DNA of 64,000 nucleotides from assembly GCF_030378165.1 (NCBI RefSeq), contig NZ_CP119766.1, forward strand, positions 620,001 to 684,000, read 5' to 3'. The notes beneath the pieces are model-generated. The model made no database searches. It was given only the letters and a program-made list of their open reading frames with translations, and had not been told where the DNA came from. A program made the position numbers and the translations under genes. The stretch comes from Flavobacterium panacagri. Lineage in GTDB: Bacteria > Bacteroidota > Bacteroidia > Flavobacteriales > Flavobacteriaceae. Below, in pieces: positions 52,688-60,624 of the stretch; position 1 is the stretch's first letter; every line of letters starts with the position of its first letter.

Positions 52688-53719
52688 ATGACATTAAAGC
52701 CCCTTCTATTATCTGCCTCTTTTTTAATCTTACTAGCTGCCTGCAACAAAAAAGAATCTTCTAAATTACAAAAACAGGATACTTCAAAAAATGCAACAGT
52801 AAAAACCGATTCTTTACAGGAAGGTGAAGCAACTCCGAGAAAAGAAAGTATCAATTTGTTTACAGTTATGCCTAAAGACAGCAGTGATATTGCTTTTGTT
52901 TCGCTTTCGGATATTTATCCTGTTGATGACGAAAAAGACACTCTTGCTTTGCCCAATATTGAAAAATTAGGAAAACATAATGCTCAGTATTTTGCTTTTT
53001 CCAAAAACTATAGAAAAAGATTTCTTTCTAAAACCAATATTGCAGAAACCGATTCAGTTTTTGTTTACGATTATGCCAAAAACAAACTGGCTTCTTTTTT
53101 AGTCAAAAATTTAAAAACTGCTGCAATGTTAAACGGATATTCTTCAGAAGAAGATTGGCCACATCATAATTACGATTTTATGATTGGTTTCGAAATCAAC
53201 AAAAAACAGTTGAGTGGATTTAGCGAATATTATCGGGATGCTTTGGTCTATGTTGGTAAAGAAAATCCGTTTTCGAAAGAAGGTTTAAAACCAATTTCAT
53301 GGAAAAAAATTGCTCCAAAAGATTATCCGTCTAAATCTTTAAAAAAAGAAGATAAAAATACGCTAAAGGGCACCAACGCTGGAAATACTTATTCTTATCA
53401 AACAGACAGTTATCAGTATTTTTTACAGGATTATCTAGATAGCAATAAAATAATTTATGCCAGACGTCTTTTAGTTACCGATTCCAAAACCAAAGAAATC
53501 ATAATTGAAAAATTATACAGTCAAAGCGAAGGTACCTCTCCTGCTCCTTTAAATTATGAAAACGGAGACGATGCTGTTGAACAATATACAGGAAAACTTT
53601 TCAAGAATAAACCAGAAGTTGTATTTGGTTTTTTATATGAATCTTTTGGCTGTCCAGCCATTTCTATTATAGATAAATCAAACGAAGAAATTTACCTTCA
53701 ATGTGATAATCGCCATTAA
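52688..53719 (+). CDS. Lipoprotein of unknown function
   Basis: 343 residues. Signal MTLKPLLLSASFLILLAACN with lipobox LLAACN, then a Lys/Ser/Thr-rich linker. The mature domain has mixed alpha/beta character (SLSDIYPVDDEKDTLALPNI, NYDFMIGFEINKKQLSGFSE, VFGFLYESFGCPAISIIDKS). No family is recognised. TACTTTCG about 40 nt upstream (52641-52648) is a weak -7 candidate. Confidence 0.7.
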   Translation: MTLKPLLLSASFLILLAACNKKESSKLQKQDTSKNATVKTDSLQEGEATPRKESINLFTVMPKDSSDIAFVSLSDIYPVDDEKDTLALPNIEKLGKHNAQYFAFSKNYRKRFLSKTNIAETDSVFVYDYAKNKLASFLVKNLKTAAMLNGYSSEEDWPHHNYDFMIGFEINKKQLSGFSEYYRDALVYVGKENPFSKEGLKPISWKKIAPKDYPSKSLKKEDKNTLKGTNAGNTYSYQTDSYQYFLQDYLDSNKIIYARRLLVTDSKTKEIIIEKLYSQSEGTSPAPLNYENGDDAVEQYTGKLFKNKPEVVFGFLYESFGCPAISIIDKSNEEIYLQCDNRH

Positions 53720-53742
53720 AATAATAATCTAAAAATATTTTT

Positions 53743-54111
53743 ATGAGAATTTCAGCTTGGTTTTATAGTATAAATCTTCAAAAGTCCTTTGATTTTTACA
53801 AAAAGGTTTTTGATCTTGATGAAGAAGATTTAAAAAGTTCAAAAGGTTTTTCTGTTCCAATTGGCAACCATTTCGAACTTAAAATAAGTACCGCAGAAAG
53901 ACCTCTAAATACCGGAAATATTGAGATAAATGAAGCCAATATAGAGGAAACATATGAAAGATTTATTAAAAACAACGTTACCGAAACTTCAGAATCAAAT
54001 CCTCACAAAATGAAAAGCGGCACATTCTCTGGCCCTTGGGAGTATCCCGGCGGAATGGCATTATTTTTAAGAGACCCTGATAATCATTCTATTCTCTTTA
54101 TGGAGTGGTAA
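53743..54111 (+). CDS. VOC (glyoxalase-like) protein
   Basis: 122 residues. Vicinal-oxygen-chelate fold: MRISAWFYSINLQKSFDFYK opening, SVPIGNHFELKIS, and FSGPWEYPGGMALFLRDPDN then HSILFMEW at the end. The last part has the usual DPDN-x-E pattern. It could be an antibiotic- or aldehyde-acting enzyme, or a non-enzymatic member. No more precise function can be read. Confidence 0.82.
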   Translation: MRISAWFYSINLQKSFDFYKKVFDLDEEDLKSSKGFSVPIGNHFELKISTAERPLNTGNIEINEANIEETYERFIKNNVTETSESNPHKMKSGTFSGPWEYPGGMALFLRDPDNHSILFMEW

Positions 54112-54172
54112 TTGGAATTCATGTCGGAAACTTTTTTATATCTAACAACGAAATTTAAAATATTACAAAATC

Positions 54173-54733
54173 ATGTCTGAATTAAGTTCTCTATTCTGTA
54201 AAGTAAAAATCACCAAACTTCAGCTTGACAAATTTTTAAGCAGTTCTCCCGAAAAACCAGAACTAAACGATAATTGGTTAAAATGGTGGGACAGCCGACA
54301 AATGTATTCTAAAATGGCTCTGACCAGCGAACTGCTTCGCTCTTATGATGATGATACCAATCAAGAAGTTCTTAACGGCTGGATGGAGTACAAACAAGCA
54401 ATGGCTTTCTCAGATTATGATGAAACTGCCGAAGAATGGCATTGGGGAATGATGTTTTTTAGTGAAAACTATTTGGAAATGCTTCCAATGTTTGCTTTCA
54501 TCATCAGTCTGGAAAAATATGTAAGTGAAAGTGTAGAAAATATGGCAATTGTTTTTCCTTTCTTTTGGGGAGACAATGGTGTTCATGTCTATATTCATTT
54601 TGAAGAAGGAAAAGCCATTTTAAGTCCAACGGTACAAACAACCTACGATATTAGTCCTGAAATGCTGACTTATACAAAAGAATACCTCAATAAAAAGTGG
54701 GATGACTTAACAAAAGATATGGATTTGGATTAA
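54173..54733 (+). CDS. Unknown soluble protein
   Basis: 186 residues, no signal peptide, rich in Trp and acidic residues (WLKWWDSRQMYSKMALTSEL, EEWHWGMMFFSENYLEMLPM, VFPFFWGDNGVHVYIHFEEG). Two-domain look with a helical N-terminus and an alpha/beta C-terminus. No family recognised. It is 12 nt upstream of the LRR gene and probably co-transcribed. The setting is compatible with an immunity protein. Confidence 0.65.
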   Translation: MSELSSLFCKVKITKLQLDKFLSSSPEKPELNDNWLKWWDSRQMYSKMALTSELLRSYDDDTNQEVLNGWMEYKQAMAFSDYDETAEEWHWGMMFFSENYLEMLPMFAFIISLEKYVSESVENMAIVFPFFWGDNGVHVYIHFEEGKAILSPTVQTTYDISPEMLTYTKEYLNKKWDDLTKDMDLD

Positions 54734-54744
54734 AAAACTCAATT

Positions 54745-55905
54745 ATGGATATTACCCATTCTTTTACCGATTCTGTTTTTAAACAATATGTTCTGGAGAA
54801 TTTCTCTCAGGATAAAACAACAATTCAAACAAATGATGTCGAAAAGATTGTTTCACTGGACTTGAGTGTCCAAAAGTTAAAAAATCTAAACGGATTAGAA
54901 TATTTTACTTCCTTAAAAAGTTTAAACTGTTCTTATAATAAACTGCAGTCTGTTGATGTCAGCCGTAATTTGCAGTTAGAAGAATTAATCTGTAATGAGA
55001 ATGAAATGCTGTCGCTTGATTTATCAGCCAATACAGCACTTCAGCATTTGAACTGCGGTTTCAATCGGTTAAAAAAAATAAACCTGAAAAACAATACGCT
55101 TTTAAAAGAATTTATCTGTCATTGGAACTTATTGACTGATCTTTCTACAGAAAACAATTCGCTTTTAGAAGAACTGGACTTTTCATACAATCACATTTTT
55201 GGAGTAGAATTAGGAGAAAAACCTCATCTTAAACATCTAGAATGCAGTCAGAACGGTTTATTGAATCTCGATTTGAGCGGATGTATTTCATTGCAAACCT
55301 TACGATGCAGTAATAATGTACTCAAACAGCTTAATCTCCAAAACAACAAAGAACTCGAAGATTTACATTGTTTTTATAATCATATTTCCATTTTAGATAT
55401 TAGTCAAAATACAATGCTTAAAAGACTCTATTGTTCTGATAATAAAATAGCAGTCTTAGATACCAGCAATAATTCTAAATTAGAATCTTTAGATTACGCC
55501 AATAATCTTATAAAAGAAGAAGATTATATCATTGACGGAATTGCGGTTTTCAAATATGATATTTCGTCCTCTACCTATTCTGCTTCATTAGTTTTTGAAG
55601 ATTCCGAACTTTACGTTTCAACAGAAGTCAGAACCAAAAAAGAAATCGAAAAATTAAGTCCAATCATTACAAAACTGTATAAAAATTTCGCTCAGCTTAA
55701 TCAGGAAGCTTTGACATTTATTCAGCAAAAACATCCAGATGAAAACATTGAAACTCTAAAAGCTTCGGATATTATTTTTGATGATGAAGAATCCTTCAGA
55801 ATAGGTTACGATGCCGGCGATTCTCCTGCCGGCAGGTTATTTTTATATGTTTCTTTTGATGCAAAACTTAAAATGAGCGATGAAATAATTTATGAGACGT
55901 ATTGA
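54745..55905 (+). CDS. Leucine-rich-repeat protein with C-terminal acidic domain
   Basis: 386 residues, cytoplasmic-looking (no signal). About ten repeats of 20-22 residues with Cys at a fixed place: YFTSLKSLNCSYNKLQSVDV, LQLEELICNENEMLSLDLS, TALQHLNCGFNRLKKINLKN and so on to SKLESLDYANN. After the solenoid, about 130 residues form an acidic domain (IAVFKYDISSSTYSASLVFE, FRIGYDAGDSPAGRLFLYVS). The C-terminal domain resembles small domains of Bacteroidota immunity-like proteins, but I cannot name it. A CCTGCCGGCAGG palindrome lies within it at 55825-55836. Confidence 0.75.
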   Translation: MDITHSFTDSVFKQYVLENFSQDKTTIQTNDVEKIVSLDLSVQKLKNLNGLEYFTSLKSLNCSYNKLQSVDVSRNLQLEELICNENEMLSLDLSANTALQHLNCGFNRLKKINLKNNTLLKEFICHWNLLTDLSTENNSLLEELDFSYNHIFGVELGEKPHLKHLECSQNGLLNLDLSGCISLQTLRCSNNVLKQLNLQNNKELEDLHCFYNHISILDISQNTMLKRLYCSDNKIAVLDTSNNSKLESLDYANNLIKEEDYIIDGIAVFKYDISSSTYSASLVFEDSELYVSTEVRTKKEIEKLSPIITKLYKNFAQLNQEALTFIQQKHPDENIETLKASDIIFDDEESFRIGYDAGDSPAGRLFLYVSFDAKLKMSDEIIYETY

Positions 55906-55925
55906 TTTTTTTTTACTAAAAAATA

Positions 55926-55966
55926 AACAAAGCCACTTCTTAAACAGAAGTGGCTTTGTTGTTTTA
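55926..55966 (+). terminator. Terminator of the accessory run
   Basis: AACAAAGCCACTTCT/AGAAGTGGCTTTGTT (55926-55940 with 55946-55960), 15-bp perfect stem, 5-nt loop, followed by GTTTT. Confidence 0.9.
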
Positions 55967-56085
55967 ATCGCTCATTATTAACTTATTATAATATAATTAT
56001 AACTTTTGCTGGCTCTCTTCCAATACTTCGGCTTTTAATTTTATTTTTCCGTACAACTTATGGTAATTATACCCATGAGAATAGG

Positions 56086-56326
56086 CTTTCGCCCTTTCAG
56101 GGCTTGAGTGACTATATTCTTTCTCTTCAATAGTGCGTTGCACTATCTTAGTGGTTGGGCTCTTTCAGAGCTGTTTTTATCTGGTTGTACAAAGGACAAA
56201 GAACAATTCAGCAACAAAATGGGCTGAAAGCCCAATAGATACTACCATAGTGCAAAGCGCTATAAGAGTAGACTTCCAAAATGGGCTGAAAGCCCCAAAG
56301 AGATTAACATAGTGCGAAGCGCTATG
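56086..56326. repeat. REP-like palindrome array, left of the RAYT gene
   Basis: Two palindrome types alternate. Type A: GCCCTTTCAGGGC (56091-56103), GCTCTTTCAGAGC (56159-56171), TGGGCTGAAAGCCCA (56220-56234), GGGCTGAAAGCCCC (56283-56296). Type B: ATAGTGCGTTGCACTAT (56130-56146), CATAGTGCAAAGCGCTAT (56246-56263), CATAGTGCGAAGCGCTATG (56308-56326). The first three are inverted relative to the rest. This is the layout of REP/BIME elements next to a RAYT transposase. The rest of the gap (55967-56085) shows nothing. Confidence 0.85.
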
Positions 56327-56364
56327 TAAAAAAAGAAAATCATCTTACCTAAAAGAGAAAAATT

Positions 56365-56817
56365 ATGCCACAATCATTATACAAAGTATACGTACATCTA
56401 GTATTCAGCACAAAAAAGCGTTACCCCTTTATTGACGACGACATAAAAGAAAAACTATGGGCATATCTTGGAGGAATTTGCAAAGGGTTAGAATGCAATC
56501 CCATTCAGGTAGGAGGGTATAATGACCATGTTCATATTCTTTGTTTATTATCCAAAAAAATTACACAAATGAAATTGGTTGAAGAAGTAAAAAAACAATC
56601 ATCGAAATGGATAAAAACAATAGATAGGCGTTATGCCAACTTTTACTGGCAGGATGGTTATGGTATTTTTTCTGTTAATCCCTCACAGTTAGAGATAGTG
56701 GTTAAATACATTAAAAATCAGGAAGAACATCATAAAAAAAAGACATTCAAAAAAGAGCTCTTAGCATTTTTAAATAAATATAATGTCGACTATGATGAAC
56801 GATATCTTTGGGATTAG
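56365..56817 (+). CDS. IS200-like / REP-associated tyrosine transposase (RAYT)
   Basis: 150 residues, Y1 transposase domain only, with no TnpB nearby. HUH motif in GGYNDHVHILCLLSKK, and the tyrosine region in EIVVKYIKNQEEHHKKKTF (Tyr of KYIKNQ as nucleophile). Length is normal for IS200 and RAYT enzymes, so it looks intact. It sits between arrays of REP-like palindromes on both sides. True IS200 would have subterminal hairpins only at its own ends, so RAYT domesticated for REP spread is the better reading, but an IS200 with REP-like ends is not excluded. Confidence 0.85.
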   Translation: MPQSLYKVYVHLVFSTKKRYPFIDDDIKEKLWAYLGGICKGLECNPIQVGGYNDHVHILCLLSKKITQMKLVEEVKKQSSKWIKTIDRRYANFYWQDGYGIFSVNPSQLEIVVKYIKNQEEHHKKKTFKKELLAFLNKYNVDYDERYLWD

Positions 56818-57040
56818 GTTTTCGCCCTTTCAAGACTGGATTAACTATATCAATTCTTTTTCCATGGCGCGTTACACCACTCTAATACTTGAGCTCTTTC
56901 AGAGCTGTTTTATGCACTTCTGTAAAAACAAATAAAATCTAACAATTTTCAAAACTGGGCTGAAAGCCCTAAAGACATTACCATAGTGCGAAGCGCTATG
57001 AAAGTAAAATCAAAGAGACATCATGCGCCCTGAAGGCAAT
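56818..57040. repeat. REP-like palindrome array, right of the RAYT gene
   Basis: Contains TTTCGCCCTTTCAAGAC (56819-56835, degenerate), GAGCTCTTTCAGAGCTG (56890-56906), TGGGCTGAAAGCCC (56956-56969), CATAGTGCGAAGCGCTATG (56982-57000) and a worn GCGCCCTGAAGGC (57024-57036). The order A, B, A, A, B mirrors the left array. The rest of the gap to 57126 is AT-rich. Confidence 0.8.
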
Positions 57041-57126
57041 AGCAAAAAAAAGCCTTTCTAGTAAATCTACTTACTTGAATAAAAAAGAAAATACAATCCT
57101 AAAATCATTGAAATAGTATTCTAAAC

Positions 57127-57537
57127 CTACTCTTTTATATATTTAATATAATATTTCAAAAGATACATCGGAAAAAAAGCTAACGCGACAGGAACATACA
57201 CACCCTGAAAAGCATCATCAAAATTTAATACCATTTTTTCCAACATAACTAAAAGAAAAGACGCAAGAATAGTAAATATCCAGTAAGTCTTTTTTTCATT
57301 TTCTTGGTCAAAATAAATAAATGCAGAAGAAATAAAGAGAAGAACATAGAGAATGAGGTTAACAAAAAAGACCATAATTCCAGCTTTTTTATCAAGATCA
57401 TTTCTAAAATGATAATGTGTAAAGAATACTAATAAAATAAATCCAGCTATTAAATCTGAAATCAAAAATGTTCCCCACTTAACACTAACATAAGCAAAAA
57501 TGGCTACGAAAACGAAGAAAACAAAATATCCAATCAT
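57127..57537 (-). CDS. Membrane protein, unknown
   Basis: 136 residues with four to five membrane helices (FVFFVFVAIFAYVSVKWGTF, DLIAGFILLVFFTHYHF, IMVFFVNLILYVLLFISSAF, YWIFTILASFLLVMLEKMVL, VPVALAFFPMYLLKYYIKYI). No family recognised. Last gene of the minus-strand group LpxR-like, mtgA, FAD oxidoreductase, starting 29 nt after the LpxR-like gene. Confidence 0.65.
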   Translation of the reverse strand: MIGYFVFFVFVAIFAYVSVKWGTFLISDLIAGFILLVFFTHYHFRNDLDKKAGIMVFFVNLILYVLLFISSAFIYFDQENEKKTYWIFTILASFLLVMLEKMVLNFDDAFQGVYVPVALAFFPMYLLKYYIKYIKE

Positions 57538-57566
57538 ATTGATTTTAATTTTTTTGTTTAAAAAGA

Positions 57567-58526
57567 TTATTTAATCAAAAACCCCATTCGAATCGAGCCA
57601 TAAAAATATCCTGCATTGGTATTGATTCCTGGATCATTTAGTTCTCTTCCACGGTAAAGAAAAGAATAGGAGATATTAAAATTGTTGTGTCGGTATTTTA
57701 AGCCAGCTTCAGCATTAAAACGAAGCGGATTCAAATCAAATGTAATCGGACTGGTGTCATTAAACATACTGCCTTCTATCGTGGCATCATAAAACTGATA
57801 ATTGACACTTGGCATGGCATAAAAGTAGAACTCTCTAATATCCGTCTGAACCTGTGAGTTTACAGAAGCATGATACATATTAGAATCATAAATTGGAAGC
57901 AGTTTTTTAAATCCAATTCTCGCCATAAAACCAGTTGAAAGTCCTGTAAAAATAGTTCCTAAATTGGCTTCGGAATGAAAGTGCAAATCGACAAAATCAT
58001 TGTGTTTGGAAGGGAACATTTTTTTAGAATACATTACATGCGCCTGGACAGCAAAAGCATTATGCAATTGATTTTCCCAGCCGTACACTTTTTTGTATCC
58101 AATAATTTTATGAAATCCAACCTGAGTTTCTTCTCCCAAAGCATTTGGCCCCATAAATCCTAACTGGAAATTAGTTTTTAAAACTGACTCGCTTTGATAA
58201 AAGAAGCTTCTGCCGGCTTCTGCAAAAAGATAAGCCGTAAAAGGACGATCGTTTATATCGATTGCTGTTTCATTAATAAATCTCGGATTATAGATATACT
58301 GTCCAACACGGAATTCTGTGACTTTCTTATTGATCTTTTCATTATCATTTTTTGATAAAAACCGATAAAAAAGTTCCAATCCGTTGGTATAATACATATC
58401 GTTTTTAGACGAAGTGTATAAATCATTGTCTGATATAAAACCTATTTCAGAAGTTTTTCCTTGTCCAAAAGTCAACGTTACGTTTAAGATCAGAAAAGCA
58501 AAAAGAGCTTTTTTACTTTTTCTCAT
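57567..58526 (-). CDS. LpxR-like outer-membrane protein (DUF2219)
   Basis: 319 residues from the ATG at 58526, which gives signal peptide MRKSKKALFAFLILNVTLTF. Barrel motifs of DUF2219: GFISDNDLYTSS, DMYYTNGLELFYRFL, FQLGFMGPNALGEETQVGFH, GYKKVYGWENQLHN, and a C-terminal YRGRELNDPGINTNAGYFYG. LpxR removes the 3'-acyloxyacyl group of lipid A in enterobacteria; many Bacteroidota members are untested. The start overlaps the end of mtgA by 14 nt. Confidence 0.85.
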   Translation of the reverse strand: MRKSKKALFAFLILNVTLTFGQGKTSEIGFISDNDLYTSSKNDMYYTNGLELFYRFLSKNDNEKINKKVTEFRVGQYIYNPRFINETAIDINDRPFTAYLFAEAGRSFFYQSESVLKTNFQLGFMGPNALGEETQVGFHKIIGYKKVYGWENQLHNAFAVQAHVMYSKKMFPSKHNDFVDLHFHSEANLGTIFTGLSTGFMARIGFKKLLPIYDSNMYHASVNSQVQTDIREFYFYAMPSVNYQFYDATIEGSMFNDTSPITFDLNPLRFNAEAGLKYRHNNFNISYSFLYRGRELNDPGINTNAGYFYGSIRMGFLIK

Positions 58527-59298
58527 CTCCTTTATAATTGATTTTTCCAACGTATCGCATTTCGCGGACAATTCGTTCTTTTCTTCTGTTAATATAGCTT
58601 GAAGAACCTGTAGCTTTAAATTTTCTCGGATTTGGAAGAATTGCTGCAATTCCCGCCGCCTGCATTGGCGTTAAACTAGAAGCATCTCGGCGGTACCAGT
58701 GTTCTGTTGCGGCATAAGCTCCGTAAACTCCGTCTCCCATTTCAATACTGTTTAGGTAAACTTCCATGATGCGTTCTTTACCCCAAATTAGTTCAATCAA
58801 AACAGTAAAATAAGCTTCGAGACCTTTACGGAAATAACTTTTACCCTGCCATAAAAAGACATTCTTAGCGGTTTGTTGTGAGATTGTACTTCCTCCACGA
58901 ATTCGGCGTCCGCGTTCGTTGCTTTTATAGGCTTTTTGAAGCGCTTTAAAATCGAAACCGTTGTGTGTTAAAAAAGTGGCATCTTCGCTGGCAATAACTG
59001 CTTTTTGCAGATTCATGGAAATTTTTTCAATCGGTTCCCAGTCGTGATCAAAGTAAACCTCTTTTCCTGCCCATTTATTTTCGATAGCACGAATAAGCAT
59101 TAATGGCGTAAACGGAACTGGAACATATTTAAAAAAGATAACCGACCCAATGGATATTCCAAAAAACCATAAAGCAGCTTTTATAAAAAACCATTTTATT
59201 CTTTCGCCCCAAGAACGATTTCCTTTTTTAGGAGCCGTTTTAGGTTTAGGTTTACTTGCGGTTGTTGTTTTTTTAATTGGTCTTTTGGTTACTCCCAT
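58513..59298 (-). CDS. mtgA: Monofunctional peptidoglycan glycosyltransferase
   Basis: 261 residues from the ATG at 59298 (MGVTKRPIKKTTTASKPKPK). Lys/Pro-rich cytoplasmic tail, one membrane anchor near residues 33-55, then the GT51 domain: VIASEDATFLTHNGFDFKAL with catalytic Glu, GGSTISQQTAKNVFL, KEAYFTVLIELIWGKERIME-type helix and VYLNSIEMGDGVYGAYAA, LTPMQAAGIAAILPNPRKF. No transpeptidase domain. Its start overlaps the stop of the FAD gene by 1 nt (TAATG). Confidence 0.93.
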   Translation of the reverse strand: MGVTKRPIKKTTTASKPKPKTAPKKGNRSWGERIKWFFIKAALWFFGISIGSVIFFKYVPVPFTPLMLIRAIENKWAGKEVYFDHDWEPIEKISMNLQKAVIASEDATFLTHNGFDFKALQKAYKSNERGRRIRGGSTISQQTAKNVFLWQGKSYFRKGLEAYFTVLIELIWGKERIMEVYLNSIEMGDGVYGAYAATEHWYRRDASSLTPMQAAGIAAILPNPRKFKATGSSSYINRRKERIVREMRYVGKINYKGDEKK

Positions 59299-60410
59299 TA
59301 TATTAAATCTGCTAATTCTGTTCCTATTAAACTGCCTACTGCCACTCCCATTCCGCCCAAACGCACTCCACAAAACACGTTTTCAGACAGTTGAGTTACA
59401 ACAGGATTTTTACTATTTCCGATTCCCATAATGCCACTCCAACGGTGCGCAATCTGAAAATCCTGATTCGGTAAAATTACATTTTTCAGTAAATCTTCCA
59501 ATTTATTTTGGATAATTTTCGTGTTACCAAATTCGGTTGTAGTTTCACCTTCAAAATCCAGGTTTCTCCCTCCTCCTAATAAAATTCTATCGTTTATATT
59601 TCTAAAATAATAATAGCCTTTATCTAAATGAAACGTTCCTTTTATGTCTAAATTATGAATCGGTTCTGTAATTAAAACCTGTGCTCGGGCTGGTTTAACT
59701 GCTCCATTTGTGAGAGATCCGGCAAAACCATTTGTAGCAAAAAGCAGTTTTTGGGTTTTAAAACTAAAATCATTTAGAACTACTTCAGCATGATTTCCTG
59801 CATCTGCGTAAGAGGTTACGGTTTGCTGATTGAGAATTAAAATATTCTCTGAAACTGCTTGTCTTAGTAATTCCTGCATCATATTTCCGGTATCAATTTG
59901 TGCTTCAAACGGATTAAAAATTAAATAATCCTGAACATTTCCAAATCCAAATCGGTCTGTTTCTTTGGTAAAAACATCTGTTTTAAAAAGTGGTTTTAAG
60001 ATTTCGTTGATAAACGGCATTCTCGAAATACATTCATTAAACCCGAATTCATCTTCTTTCAAAAACAATTCATAGCCACCATGAGGTTTAAAATCTATTG
60101 CCGAATCTCCAAGTTTTTTTCGAAGCAACTGCAAACCTTTCCATCGTTTTTCAATCAGAGTTACAACATCATCTTCTGAATGTGTTTTTAAATCTTCTAA
60201 AATTTCCGAAAGACTCCCGAAACAGGCAAAACCAGCATTTTTGGTACTCGCACCTTGCGGTAACATGCCTCTTTCCAAAACCAGAATTTTGGCTGCTGGA
60301 AATCTTTCGCGTAAGCGCAAAGCAGTATGCAGACCAACAATGCCACTTCCTACGATAGTGTAATCTACATTCGTGAACCAGTTTTTTAATTCCCAATAAC
60401 TTAATTCCAT
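59298..60410 (-). CDS. FAD-dependent oxidoreductase (DAO family)
   Basis: 370 residues. Rossmann dinucleotide motif near the N-terminus: YTIVGSGIVGLHTALRLRER, then LVLERGMLPQGASTKNAGFA. The C-terminal part has GGGRNLDFEGETTTEFGN and RWSGIMGIGNSKNPVVTQLS, typical of glycine-oxidase/DadA-like DAO proteins. The substrate is likely an amine or amino acid, but not determined. First gene of the operon with mtgA and the LpxR-like gene, although they share no obvious pathway. Confidence 0.9.
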   Translation of the reverse strand: MELSYWELKNWFTNVDYTIVGSGIVGLHTALRLRERFPAAKILVLERGMLPQGASTKNAGFACFGSLSEILEDLKTHSEDDVVTLIEKRWKGLQLLRKKLGDSAIDFKPHGGYELFLKEDEFGFNECISRMPFINEILKPLFKTDVFTKETDRFGFGNVQDYLIFNPFEAQIDTGNMMQELLRQAVSENILILNQQTVTSYADAGNHAEVVLNDFSFKTQKLLFATNGFAGSLTNGAVKPARAQVLITEPIHNLDIKGTFHLDKGYYYFRNINDRILLGGGRNLDFEGETTTEFGNTKIIQNKLEDLLKNVILPNQDFQIAHRWSGIMGIGNSKNPVVTQLSENVFCGVRLGGMGVAVGSLIGTELADLI

Positions 60411-60440
60411 TTTTAGAGTTTTTTATAAAAATAATGATTT

Positions 60441-60518
60441 TTTTTCCGCCACGAATTCACGGATTATATTTTGATAATCTTTGTGAATAAAAATTTGTGA
60501 ATTCGTGGCGAAAAAAAA
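60441..60518. repeat. Inverted repeat, CCACGAATTCACGAATT family (copy 3)
   Basis: TTTTTCCGCCACGAATTCAC (60441-60460) faces GTGAATTCGTGGCGAAAAAA (60497-60516). The stem is imperfect in the middle. It lies between the divergently transcribed FAD and S9 genes. Confidence 0.85.
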
Positions 60519-60624
60519 TATCGCAGGTAAGTTTAGAATTTTAACAATAATTGAAATTTGAAATTTAACTAATTGGATTTTAAATGTTGTATTTTTAGCA
60601 CCACAAAAAATAGAATAATTGATT

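Noticed and set aside
55825..55836. Insertion of a CCTGCCGGCAGG palindrome in the LRR gene
   Set aside because: The encoded DSPAGR looks natural for the domain, so an insertion like that in recJ is not supported.
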